Positions 39,001 to 46,647 of a DNA stretch of 64,000 nt are shown here, piece after piece (position 1 is the stretch's first letter; every line of letters starts with the position of its first letter). The translations under genes and the position numbers were made by a program. Source of the DNA: Owenia fusiformis (taxonomy: Eukaryota > Annelida > Polychaeta > Sabellida > Oweniidae); NCBI GenBank assembly GCA_903813345.2, contig CAIIXF020000010.1, forward strand, positions 33,779,425 to 33,843,424. Reading direction: 5' to 3'. The notes below the pieces were generated by a model. That model made no database searches. It had not been told where the DNA came from and was given only the letters and a program-made list of their open reading frames with translations.

Positions 39001-42000
39001 ATTGGAGGGCTTTACTATATCCCCAGCGAACTCTGTTTATTAGGATAATTACATGAATATTATTAGGCTTTGAAAATCAAGCAAAACATACTTTTTCCTT
39101 TTGTCAAATTCTGCATTTGTGCTATCACCATGACCCCCTTTTCCCTCACCCTCAGCAGCAGGGAGTCTCTCATCAAACAGGTGGCTCTTTAAACAGGCTG
39201 TCATCTGCATACTGTAATACAATCAATGAGATCATATAAGATACATTGTACAAATTTTTCTCATTTTCAAGTAGAGCACTTCCATAAGTGGAACACGTTC
39301 TGTAGCTTTTTAACTTAATGACTGTAAAATAAACCTCTGTTCGTGAACACTTCTCAAGTTGAACACTTTTCTGCAGTAACATGGGTATTCCACTGATACA
39401 TGTTTTACTCTAAATGGATTTTCAGGAGCATAGCGAAAAGATGGCTGTTTGTAGTATTGGCCCTTTGTATGACTTACAACATTTGCAAAATTATCATGTT
39501 TGCATCTAAGTCAGGTTCTGTAAAGACACTATAAGAGGGAAATGCAACTTAAAAATAACAATATGCAAATTAATGACGCACCGTTGAACAATCTGCTCTT
39601 CCTGGCTCTTCCGTCCACTTTCTTGTATCAAAGCCACCTGGGCCTCTGCTATCCTAGAAACATAAAAACACTGATTCACTATACAGTATACAATTGTAGA
39701 CCTCTCATGAGGTCAACTGGCAACATTGTATACCGATACTGTAAACCTTGAAATTTCTGTTGACCGAGACCGGGGGTCGAGGTCAACAGTACTTTCAGGG
39801 TTTACTATTGAGGTATACAATGTTGCCAGTTGACCAAATAGAGAGGTTAACAATTGTTTTGTTAGTCCGAAGAATATAATTATTTGAAGGATATATTATC
39901 GAATATCACGTGAACATATATATAATTGTAGGTATCATATTTTAGCAAAAAATCCCCAAAGCGTCAAATATTTGTAATTTTTTCACAACTTATTTTTTCA
40001 AAATTTCAAAAGTAGCGGTCAACGGTACCTAGTAGCGGTCAACAGTATACAATTGTTGACCTCTCCAGAGGTCAACCGGCAAAATTGTATACCGAGACTG
40101 TAAACCGAGAAACTACTGTTGACAGAGACCGAAGGTCGAGGTCAACAGTGTTTCAAGGTTTACAGTCGAGGTATATGATTTTGACGGTTGACCGAATAGA
40201 GAGGTCTACAATTGTTTTGTTAGTCAGAAGAAACTAATAATATTATATGACAGTCATCAATCATGGCTTCATTTCACAATCTTTTCTACGAACCACGCCA
40301 GCAATAATTTTTAAGAAAATCTGAAGACAGTGGAAGCTAAACTCTCTGTTTTCGGCACACAACTGCGTACTCACTAGTAAATTAATGTTAATTTTGCGTT
40401 TCTATTTGTATTGTTGCTATACTCGTCGTGTAGAAAAGTCAAAATATCACTTTCATCAACGTGTACAAAATGTCCGACTACCATGTTTTTCTGTAAACAT
40501 TGTGACGTCATATTTCCAATAATTCACAAGTGTAGTACAGTAACATACGCGGTCAATAAAATGATATCCCATGATGCACAAGTGAGGTACAGGCAAAAAT
40601 GTTGACCGCTAATTGACCAATCAGATCCGAGTATTTACACTGAGGTACTAACAATACATATTGTTAACCTCTGATCAACCAATCAGAATTGAGTATTTCA
40701 AATGAGGTACTAACAATAGAACCTGCTGCGTGAAACACATCTAAGTGGAACACCCAAAAGTGGAATACTTTTTGTGGTCCAAGGGTGCTCTACTTACACA
40801 GGTTCTACTGTACTATACTGATCAAAAGTTGTGGGAAATCGGGAGCCATAAGTGATGGCTTTTAATTAGTGTTTGAAATTTCGTAGAGATAATGAGAGGG
40901 GAGCAGAGGCATTATACAAAAATGTCTCATCTATAAATAAAACTGTGTTGGAATGCTATTTTTGGGGTGCTTTCATACCTTTCATTCAGCGATTCAAGAT
41001 CTTTCGGGACTTCTTCCTTGTTTTTATCTGAAACAGAAACAATTATTTCTACATATGCTTGATTATTTATTCTCAATTCAATTCAATTCAAATTATTCAT
41101 TCAAAATTACATCATACAATATTTCGTCAATAACATGAAAAAGACACCCCAAGGTGTGTATATATTCCATATAAAATATTTAAAAAGTATGGTCCCCAAT
41201 AATGGCAAACCAAAATCTATGCATTAACATATACATAAGATTGTATATGAAAATGAAATAACAGTAAATACTGTATATCTGAACACTTCTCTTATCTGAA
41301 CACCTTTAAATATAATATACAGTAAAACCTTTATATCTGAACACTTCTCTAATCTAAACACCTCTCAGAGTAAACACTTTTGTCAGTGCCATCTTTAATC
41401 AGCCCTAGACATTCATGATAAAACCTTAAAATGTGAACACCTGCCTATCCGAACACTTTGGGCTGGTTCAAGTGTTGTTCAGATTAGACAGGTTTTAAGT
41501 CACTATAGGACAGGTTAATATTTTACCATTTTGGATTTGCTCAAAAAAACATATGAGCTGCATTTATAAAGATTTTTACTTTGATTAGACTAAATAAAAC
41601 ATAATACCAGGTCGTTCAATAAGTTCACGGAAAAAAATCATAATACAGTAAAAACTCTCTAATCCGAACACCTTTCAATCTGAACACTTTTCTTTAAGTG
41701 TTCAGAATTCAGATACAGTTTTTACTGTTATTTCATTTTCTTTGCCCAAAATTACTTAGACCTCATTGACTTGGATGTTTATAAACCTTGAAATTAAAAC
41801 ACCTGCTAATCCAAACACTCGCTTGTCCCAGAGGTGTTTGGAGTAGACAGGTTATATTGTACTCTGATCATTTCACGTGTTGTCAGAAGTTAACTAGAAA
41901 AACAGCAACTCCACGGAGTAGCAAATCCCACCGAACAAAACATATTATGTTTATTATAACTAGTGTAAATGTTGAAATGTTTGTGCACTTTGTGATAGAA

Positions 42001-42985
42001 GCATAAAATTTGGCACAAAATTAATTTATACCATTGTGAACTAGGCACCATCATATAAAATTTGAACCAAATCCGTTCACTGGTATATGAGTTATCAAAG
42101 ATTACGTTTTTTATGAAAATCGGCCGCCATCTTAAAATTCAGCCGCCATCTTGAAAAGTATTATCTGAACAGAGCTAATGTGTCCCTAAGCATAATCATA
42201 TAAAATTTCAACCAAATCTGTTCACTGGTATTTGAGTTATCAAAGATTACGTTTTTTACGAAAAATTGCCGCCATTTTGAAATTAAGCGGCCATCTTGAA
42301 AAATCTTTGACGAACATAGCTACTGTGTCCCTAAGCATCATCATATAAAATTTGAACCAAATCCGTTCACTGGTATTTGAGTTATCAAAGATTACATATT
42401 TTTACGAAAAATGGCCACCATTTTGATAAGCGGCCATCTTGAAAATCTCTTTTTGTGCGAAACTCCTTTGTCCCTAGGCATCAGCATATTAAATTTGAAC
42501 CAAATCCGTCAACATTTATTTGAGTTATCAATGATTACATTTTTTACGAAAAATGGCGGCCATTTTGAATTGAGCAGCCATATTGAAAATTCCTTCTCGA
42601 GCAGAGGTCCTACACTCATAAGGCATAAGCCTATAAAATTTGAACCAAATCCATCAACTGGTATTTGAGTTATCGCCCGGACACACGGACGGACGGACGG
42701 ACGGACCAACGGACGGACGGACGGACGGCTTCTCTATATCCCCCTCGAACTTCGTTCGGTGGGATAATTAGAACCCCTGGTGTACTAACATGCTCTTAGT
42801 GCGGTCTGGTATTCGACTGCAAGATTGGACAACCAGATTTTAGACTGCTGAATAATCTCTGGTGTTGGCTGCATAGTAACTTCAGCGTCTCCGATTGTGG
42901 TATCAGTAACCTGTGTCATGTTGTCGATATCTATTGTAGAAGCCTCACTCGGAGCGTAGTTAGATTCATTTTGTGACTCAGCCAT
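24080..42985 (-). CDS. CENPH: CENP-H-like kinetochore protein, 8 exons
   Basis: Exons, in order of translation: 42790-42985, 40979-41027, 39582-39653, 39092-39211, 37539-37602, 36762-36813, 26020-26122 and 24080-24275. All junctions are GT-AG, phases agree, and the total is 852 nt (283 aa plus stop). The first ATG (MAESQNESNY) sits in a good context, AAAAGATGG. The C-terminus has LILGSGVNWAQNEQLKNLVL at about 241-260, which closely matches the conserved end of vertebrate CENP-H (LILGSKVNWAEDP...). Residues 185-217 (LLKKLHDIREERETL) fit its coiled coil. CENP-H is a CCAN subunit that acts with CENP-I and CENP-K at the inner kinetochore. The middle (about 107-183) is predicted helical and charged, with a Gly/Glu-rich insert near 123-135. 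Introns hold several satellites, two Helentron-like copies and an antisense gene. The protein sequence was read by eye. The family assignment rests mainly on the C-terminal motif and coiled-coil layout. Confidence 0.82.
24928..25114. mobile_element. Truncated TTATTCCATAGTTA element
   Basis: It starts TTATTCCATAGTTAGCATGA and contains CATACGGCGCCGTATG and ACTTCAGACTCAAA, the inverted counterpart of 22358-22625. The expected second terminus is missing; the sequence passes directly into the 21-bp satellite at about 25115. It is intronic in the CENP-H gene. Confidence 0.65.
25115..25963. repeat. 21-bp satellite, about 40 copies
   Basis: The unit CAATTTATATGGGAGAAATC plus C is highly uniform, with scattered C/T, AGT and AAA variants. 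It lies in the last CENP-H intron and ends about 57 bp from the exon at 26020. The period keeps every frame open, which creates ORFs of up to 339 codons on both strands that are not genes. The homogeneity suggests recent expansion. Confidence 0.93.
26245..27312. mobile_element. Helentron/Pearl-like element, copy A
   Basis: It begins near ACTCCTCGGAGTAGCAAATC and ends with a short GGATGGATGGATGAACGGAC run followed by CTATATCCCCC. Between these are about seven diverged units with TTTGAACCAAATC, GGTATTTGAGTTATCAAAGA and a GCCATTTTGAAA or GCCATCTTGAAA core. Internal tandem repeats with a hairpin near one end are known from Pearl and Helentron-like non-autonomous elements of bivalves and other animals. 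It lies in CENP-H intron 6. Confidence 0.65.
28070..28260. mobile_element. GTAGCCAGG-type MITE, second copy
   Basis: It starts GGCCGTAGCCAGGGGGCC and carries CCCCCTTGCCAAATATTC, CAAAATCATGCAGTTTTTCA and CTTGGCAAAATC. This order matches the copy at 47893-48085. It is nested inside the 2.5-kb long-TIR element. Confidence 0.65.
28455..29395. repeat. TTGYA pentanucleotide array, ~940 bp
   Basis: The stretch is built from TTGTA, TTGCA and CTGCA pentamers with higher-order reuse (for example GAAATGAACTACATTGTA recurs about three times). Open frames on both strands across it reflect the repeat and are not genes. It lies at the centre of the 2.5-kb inverted-repeat element. Confidence 0.9.
30004..31115. 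other. Intronic stretch with a diverged direct repeat
   Basis: There is no gene. A segment starting TATCCTGGTTTGATTCTG near 30359 recurs about 156 bp later (TATCCTGGTTTAATTCTG near 30516) together with GCAATGACCTTGAACT, so a tandem duplication is visible. Nothing else was recognised. Confidence 0.5.
31117..31267. mobile_element. TTAA-flanked MITE
   Basis: TTAAGGCCAGGGTGCATG opens the element and a CATTGACCCTGACCTTAG end closes it. Inside, CATTCCTCAATTGAGTCACA is mirrored by TGTGACCCTATTGAGGGTTG. A related block occurs at about 44265-44345. TTAA flanks suggest a piggyBac-type origin. Confidence 0.55.
31354..31830. repeat. 116-bp tandem repeat, about 4 copies
   Basis: TATAAAATACAT starts units at about 31354, 31470, 31586 and 31702, so the period is 116 bp. 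Units share GTCTACAGACACTGAACAAT and ATGGTAGAAGACTTGAGAAG. Open minus-strand frames here repeat along with the unit and are not genes. Confidence 0.85.
31831..32366 (+). other. Upstream flank of the intronic membrane-protein gene
   Basis: AT-rich DNA. There is a (TA)n stretch near 31940 and an in-frame TGA at 32358, nine bases before the chosen ATG. No definite promoter element can be named. Confidence 0.35.
32367..33128 (+). CDS. Unrecognised multi-pass membrane protein
   Basis: This intronless 253-aa ORF has its start fixed by an in-frame TGA three codons upstream. The first 68 residues are hydrophilic and basic at first, with a CxCxxxxxxxCxxC cluster at about 62-74. Hydrophobic segments lie at about 71-90, 106-127, 137-156, 178-200 and 219-238, giving about five membrane spans and a short polar tail. 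Aromatic residues and cysteines are frequent within the spans. I recognise no family and assign no function. It lies antisense within CENP-H intron 6 and has a polyadenylation signal 94 bases after the stop. The long open frame in AT-rich DNA (where stops are common) and a clear membrane topology support a real gene, perhaps a retrocopy or a lineage-specific gene. Alternatively it could be a conserved fragment of a mobile element, though none is seen around it. Confidence 0.7.
   Translation: MKYMYDSMKNYLTAKGKAVAKVLCPRLKNKLDAQSSSLSEAGRETNIEANPQIGNECVTKKCQCSAQTLECVYCWLIILLCILCLPLTFFHWRTILSLEVFIWAESFGYFFSYVFYFIIFILTMLSYMPCACLQISPVPLIIWLLGMLLCLIPVQYYPWLVLNGVIKSVDVAYVQKVYLTFGVSSISFHTIELICIFISCHPNVIVQEITLGKKERTVCNILLFLCTATYISALVMHALGECKIHSNEFKILE
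33129..35754. other. AT-rich intronic stretch
   Basis: There is no additional gene. Between about 33870 and 34130 there are loosely repeated phrases such as AATCAGGA and AAATCGGG. The open frames at 33394-33582, 35057-35344 and 35477-35689 have no domain character. Confidence 0.4.
33222..33227 (+). terminator. Candidate polyadenylation signal (AATAAA)
   Basis: A canonical AATAAA lies 94 bases after the stop of the membrane-protein ORF, at the expected distance for a short 3' UTR. A TGTT-rich stretch follows. Confidence 0.5.
35755..36550. repeat. 23-bp satellite, about 35 copies
   Basis: The unit ACAAGAACACTTTCTTGACA plus CGT is nearly uniform. It contains an inner inverted motif, AAGAACACTTTCTT. 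Three units make 69 bp, so long minus-strand frames of up to 297 codons arise in all phases. It is in the CENP-H intron, and its left part has TTTTTT variants. Confidence 0.93.
37605..38610. repeat. 59-bp satellite in a CENP-H intron, ~16 copies
   Basis: The unit ACATATTCACCCTTTGTAAA, CAGATCAGCTGAAATTACTT, GTATGTGATGTGAGGAATG totals 59 bp. It begins within a few bases of the 3' splice site of the exon at 37539-37602. Some units lack the CAGATCAGCTG part, showing internal deletion variants. Confidence 0.9.
38985..39052. mobile_element. Helentron-like 3' end fragment
   Basis: CAGATGGACGGAGAG, TTTACTATATCCCCAGCGAA and TTAGGATAATTA match the end of the longer copies. It is a short piece close to the CENP-H exon at 39092. 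Confidence 0.55.
39684..39880. mobile_element. Foldback, ATACAATTGTAGACCTCT ends, copy 1
   Basis: ATACAATTGTAGACCTCT with GTCAACTGGCAACATTGTAT on the left is mirrored by ATACAATGTTGCCAGTTGAC and GAGAGGTTAACAATTG on the right. A GTTGACCGAGACC / GGTCGAGGTCAAC stem lies inside. Confidence 0.75.
40043..40238. mobile_element. Foldback, ATACAATTGTTGACCTCT ends, copy 2
   Basis: This diverged direct copy of 39684-39880 has the same block order (GTATACC, TGTAAACC, GTTGACAGAGACC, GGTCGAGGTCAACAG) and the tail TTTTGTTAGTC. A further relative with TGACCAATCAGA and GAGGTACTAACAATA is duplicated at 40600-40720. Confidence 0.7.
41270..41880. mobile_element. Cluster of pogo/Tigger-like termini
   Basis: Several blocks read ACAGTAAAACCT or ACAGTAAAAACTCTCTAAT followed by CGAACACCT, the style of pogo-class ends. 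One compact palindromic unit at 41644-41730 is flanked by TA and runs from ACAGTAAAAACTCTCTAATC to AGTTTTTACTGT. Related pieces lie at about 36580-36655, 39240-39400, 40720-40810 and 59160-59335. No transposase was seen. Confidence 0.55.
41900..42770. mobile_element. Helentron/Pearl-like element, copy B
   Basis: It starts near ACTCCACGGAGTAGCAAATC and ends in an ACGGACGG run, TCTATATCCCC and CGAACTTCGTTCG then GGGATAATTA. Four or five internal units of about 125 bp carry TTTGAACCAAATCC and GCCGCCATTTTGAAA. It ends about 20 bp from the CENP-H exon 1 splice donor at 42789. The open frame 42411-42668 lies in it and is not a gene. Confidence 0.7.
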
Positions 42986-44034
42986 CTTTTAAGGTCAAGT
43001 ATGCTGGAATACAACATTGTAAAGGATGATAAGGAGTTAGAAAATTTAAAATATTTTAAAACTACCATGTGTAGTGCATTGAAATCATAAGTTGAATATG
43101 ATCATTGTTGAACTTGCCATAGGTAGCACAATCAAGAGTCAAGACAAGTATTGTCGTGATGTGCCATAAACGTACATCGATGTATCAGCAAATTTCAGGA
43201 GTAAACATCGATGTAGATTGGGTTGTACATTGAGAAAAAATGCATTAAAATACCAAACGCAAATGCACCAGAATACTGAACGCAACAAATAAGAAATAGT
43301 TCTTCGGTACTTGGAGTAATGGTGAAGTGAAAATAAAGTGAACTTGGTAATTAACATGACAAAATATCACCACCTAGTTGCTCAAACTATCATGAGTTTA
43401 AATCTAAGTCATATCAAAACTTCTAAGAACTTGTTGCTGATCTTGAAAAAAATACAGTCAATTTGAAGCAAGTTGAAAACATTTTTGACCTTGAGACTGT
43501 CCTTGAAGGTCAAATCTCAATTCTAAAGTCGGATTTGAACTTCTGAGAACTTAAAGATGAATTTGAAGTCATTCTAAACAGTATTTGCTAAATTATTGGA
43601 AGTTGTAAGAATTTGTTACAGACGAAGACCGCTTACTGCCATTACAAAAGTCAGTGAACACTTTTGGCGGTAAGATAAAAATTGGAAGCCATTATGATCG
43701 AAGAAATGAGAAAAGTAAAACATTTGGGTCAAAACAAGATAAGGCGACTTAGCAGATTTATTTTTCAGAATTAAACAAAAAAAATTTGCTTCCGATCATG
43801 GGCTTTCAACTTGAATTGAAAGCCCATGTTCCGATGCAATCACCACAATCACTTTTTGCAAAGTACATCGCGATGTATCAATTAATTGTGACAACACTAG
43901 TTCAGACCCCCTTGGACTCTTTTGCACATTGAGCCAGTCTTATACAAAGGTGGGAAGAGATACTTTTAGACTGGTCTTTCATGCATGCAGAGACTGAGAC
44001 ACGGCATAATGGATTGATCACAAAATAAGGGTTG
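42986..44034. other. CENP-H upstream region
   Basis: This should hold the CENP-H promoter and 5' UTR (minus strand). No TATA box or definite motif can be named. A perfect hairpin ATGGGCTTTCAACTTGAATT/GAAAGCCCAT lies at 43799-43828. No other gene is supported. Confidence 0.4.
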
Positions 44035-44460
44035 TACTAAATACCACCTAGGTGGTACCTTCTCACAAGCCTTGTGAGAAGGTTTGTTTTGTAACATGTA
44101 TAAAAAATGAGAAAATTCAGTGAAAAAAAATTCTGAAAATTTTCTGATTTTTTTCACTGAATTTTCTTGTTTTTTATACACTTTATCAAAACATTCTTCT
44201 CACAAGTCTTTTCTAGGCACATAAGTGCACTCTTTGTGCAAAACTGGAAGATGTAGACAATGTGGGGAAGGAGTGATTCTTGTTTGAAAAATAACATGTG
44301 ACTCAATTGAGGAATGCAGAAAATTTCCAATCATGCACCCTGACCTTAAATGTCAAGTTAATATGACAAAGGAAATAATACTATATTTAAAATGTGTACG
44401 TGGTTCAAAATGAAATTAGAAATTCAGGTGCCCAAGGGGACACCTAGGTGGTATTTAGTA
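44035..44460. mobile_element. TIR element, perfect 20-bp ends
   Basis: TACTAAATACCACCTAGGTG and its exact reverse complement bound a 426-bp element. Inside there is a near-perfect AT-rich hairpin around 44097-44185 (GAGAAAATTCAGTGAAAAAA / TTTTTTCACTGAATTTTC) and a block shared with the MITE at 31117. No ORF is supported. Confidence 0.8.
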
Positions 44461-44639
44461 GAGTCAGTACGTCTATTTCCAAACACCCCCATCAAAAAAT
44501 GTAGTTAGCTTGGCTGTACTGCACATCTATGCTATGATTCTATATATATTATGTGTATTATCCACTGTAGAATGCATTTGCAGAAAAAATTACGAAAAAT
44601 TGTAAAAAATATCTGGGTTATTCCATTTTTACTACAAGG

Positions 44640-44716
44640 TATTTTAGGGGGGTAATTCCGAACAGGAGTTTTTTTGGGGGGTAAATCTGAACACTTGCAT
44701 GGGGGTAATTCCAAAC
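44640..44716. repeat. GGGGTAATTCCGAACA repeats
   Basis: Three diverged units of GGGGTAATTCCRAACA with spacer words lie here. Two more lie at about 45990-46045, beyond the two TTAA elements, suggesting one older block split by those insertions. Confidence 0.5.
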
Positions 44717-44722
44717 ATTTAA

Positions 44723-45126
44723 GGTTCAGCTGGAAAGTAACATTTTGGTAAAAAATTGCTATACCTGCACATGTTATTTTCTGGTACAAAATTAAGTATG
44801 AAGTCATGTGTGTATTTCCATGCTTTTTTCAGGAAAGTATCATTACACTGTTTACTTTTAGAATATCTGGAAACAGGTCAATGGAAGCTTCTGTGTTGTC
44901 TGGAAACTTTGAAAGAAAATTTGGAAAAATAGAAAGTGTGAAATATCAGAATTTCCTGGAGTTCCCATTGAACCCCTACCAGATATTCTAAAAGAAGACA
45001 ATGTAATGATACTTTCCTGAAAAAAGCAAGGAAATTGACACATGCCTTCATACTTTATTTTGTACCAGAAAATAACATGTGCAGGTATAGCAATTTTTTA
45101 CCAAAATGTTACTTTCCAGCTGTACC
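44723..45126. mobile_element. TTAA-flanked inverted-repeat element 1
   Basis: GGTTCAGCTGGAAAGTAACA and TGTTACTTTCCAGCTGTACC are the inverted termini, with TTAA outside both (44719-44722 and 45127-45130). The arms are about 150 bp. TTAA target sites are diagnostic of piggyBac-type transposition. The open frames inside are mirror shadows of the arms. Confidence 0.8.
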
Positions 45127-45130
45127 TTAA

Positions 45131-45887
45131 GGTGCTATGGAACTTAACAGGAAATGACAAAACAGGAAGTGACAATTTTTTTTGCATTTTTAGATATTTT
45201 TTGAATAAAGATAACAGAGTTCTGGTTTGACCTCCAGTCAATTTAACTATTTCCACATATCATTTACATGACCAGGATCACAATGTGCATGGTCAGAATG
45301 ACCCTAAACATGATGAAATAACCTTTTTAGCCCTTTGAAAGTGTGACTGAAAAAAAGCTAAAAGTAGGAGCGTAGGGAAGGTCACTGAACAGAATCTTTT
45401 GAATTTTTCAGAAAATGTGCCCAATATATTGCTATAAATGATACAATCTTTGAAAATTTGATATCATTCATAGAAAAAGAAAAAAAATGAAAAATCTGAT
45501 TTGAAAAGCGATCTATTTTCCTTTTTATGACTGCCATTTTTGTTTAAGACAATTTTCTAAAATTTCAAAGATTGTACTAGTTAGAGCATTATATTGGGCA
45601 CATTTTCTGAAAAATTCAAAAGATTCTGTTCAGTGACTATCCCTACGCTCCTACTTTTAGCTTTTTTTCAGTCACACTTTCAAAGGGCTAAAAAGGTTAT
45701 TTCATCATGTTTAGGGTCATTCTGACCATGCACATTGTGATCCTGGTCATGTAAATGATATGTGGAAATAGTTAAATTGACTGGAGGTCAAACCAGAACT
45801 CTGTTATTTTTATTCAAAAAATATCTAAAAATGCAAAAAAAATTGTCACTTCCTGTTTTGTCATTTCCTGTTAACTTCCATAGCACC
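45131..45887. mobile_element. TTAA-flanked inverted-repeat element 2
   Basis: It runs from GGTGCTATGGAACTTAACAG to CTGTTAACTTCCATAGCACC, again with TTAA on both sides (45127-45130, 45888-45891). The arms are about 320 bp and almost perfect, around a centre of roughly 110 bp with no ORF. It shares the left TTAA with element 1. Confidence 0.85.
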
Positions 45888-45891
45888 TTAA

Positions 45892-46647
45892 CTTAATCTT
45901 AATTGTTTTAATTATTATTAGCATATCAAGAAACCCAAATTTAAATCATTTATTACTGACATCTATTTATTTAAACGCACAGAGTTTGTGGGGTAATTCC
46001 AAACACTAGCATCGGGGTAATTCCGAACACCTAAATCATCATAATTGATTATTTTATTGTAAGATTGTTGGTACACATCATTATATTGTATCTTTCAGGC
46101 TATAAATATTATGTAGAGGTAGTAGAGGTACTATTATTCAATTCAATGATCTGCTTGCCATTATTTGGAACCCGTTCGTGTTTACCCCCCTGTTTGGATT
46201 TGGACGTATTGACACCCCAAAATCCAAAATAAACAGCAAAATTACAAAATAATCATCTACAGCAGTAGGAAGAGTAGATCAGGCAACATTGATTATAATA
46301 AATTTTTGCTGTTTCAAAGGGAAAATAAAACAATACGATTTCTTCTTAATAAATAGCCTCAAGACGCAGTAAATTGATAAAACTCACCAAAATTTGTTTT
46401 TGCCCGCCAGTGGTGTCTCAAACATCAACAAAAATAATTTATTATAAAGTCTCAAGTTTTGATATCCATTCTCAATAAAATGATTTTTCGATAATATAAC
46501 GATAAAATCATTTTTAAAGATCTTCAATTAGTATGAATATTTTTAGTCAAATACATCCTAATTGAAAGACATTATCTGGAATAATAAAATTACGAGAAAA
46601 TACACTTTGCGACAACTCATCATCCGGTTCCAGTTCCGGGTTTTGAA
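45892..46647 (+). other. P450 upstream region
   Basis: This presumably contains the P450 promoter. Just before the start codon are GTTCCAGTTCCGGGTT-type sites, with a TTCCGG (reverse of the ETS core) at about 46634. I see no TATA box. Two GGGGTAATTCC repeat units lie near 45990-46045. Confidence 0.35.

Noticed and set aside
42411-42668. 85-codon ORF with a plausible start
   Set aside because: It lies inside the Helentron-like element and follows its internal repeats.
44532-45230. Mirrored ORFs on both strands that look like paired genes
   Set aside because: They are the two arms of the TTAA element, so each is the reverse complement of the other.
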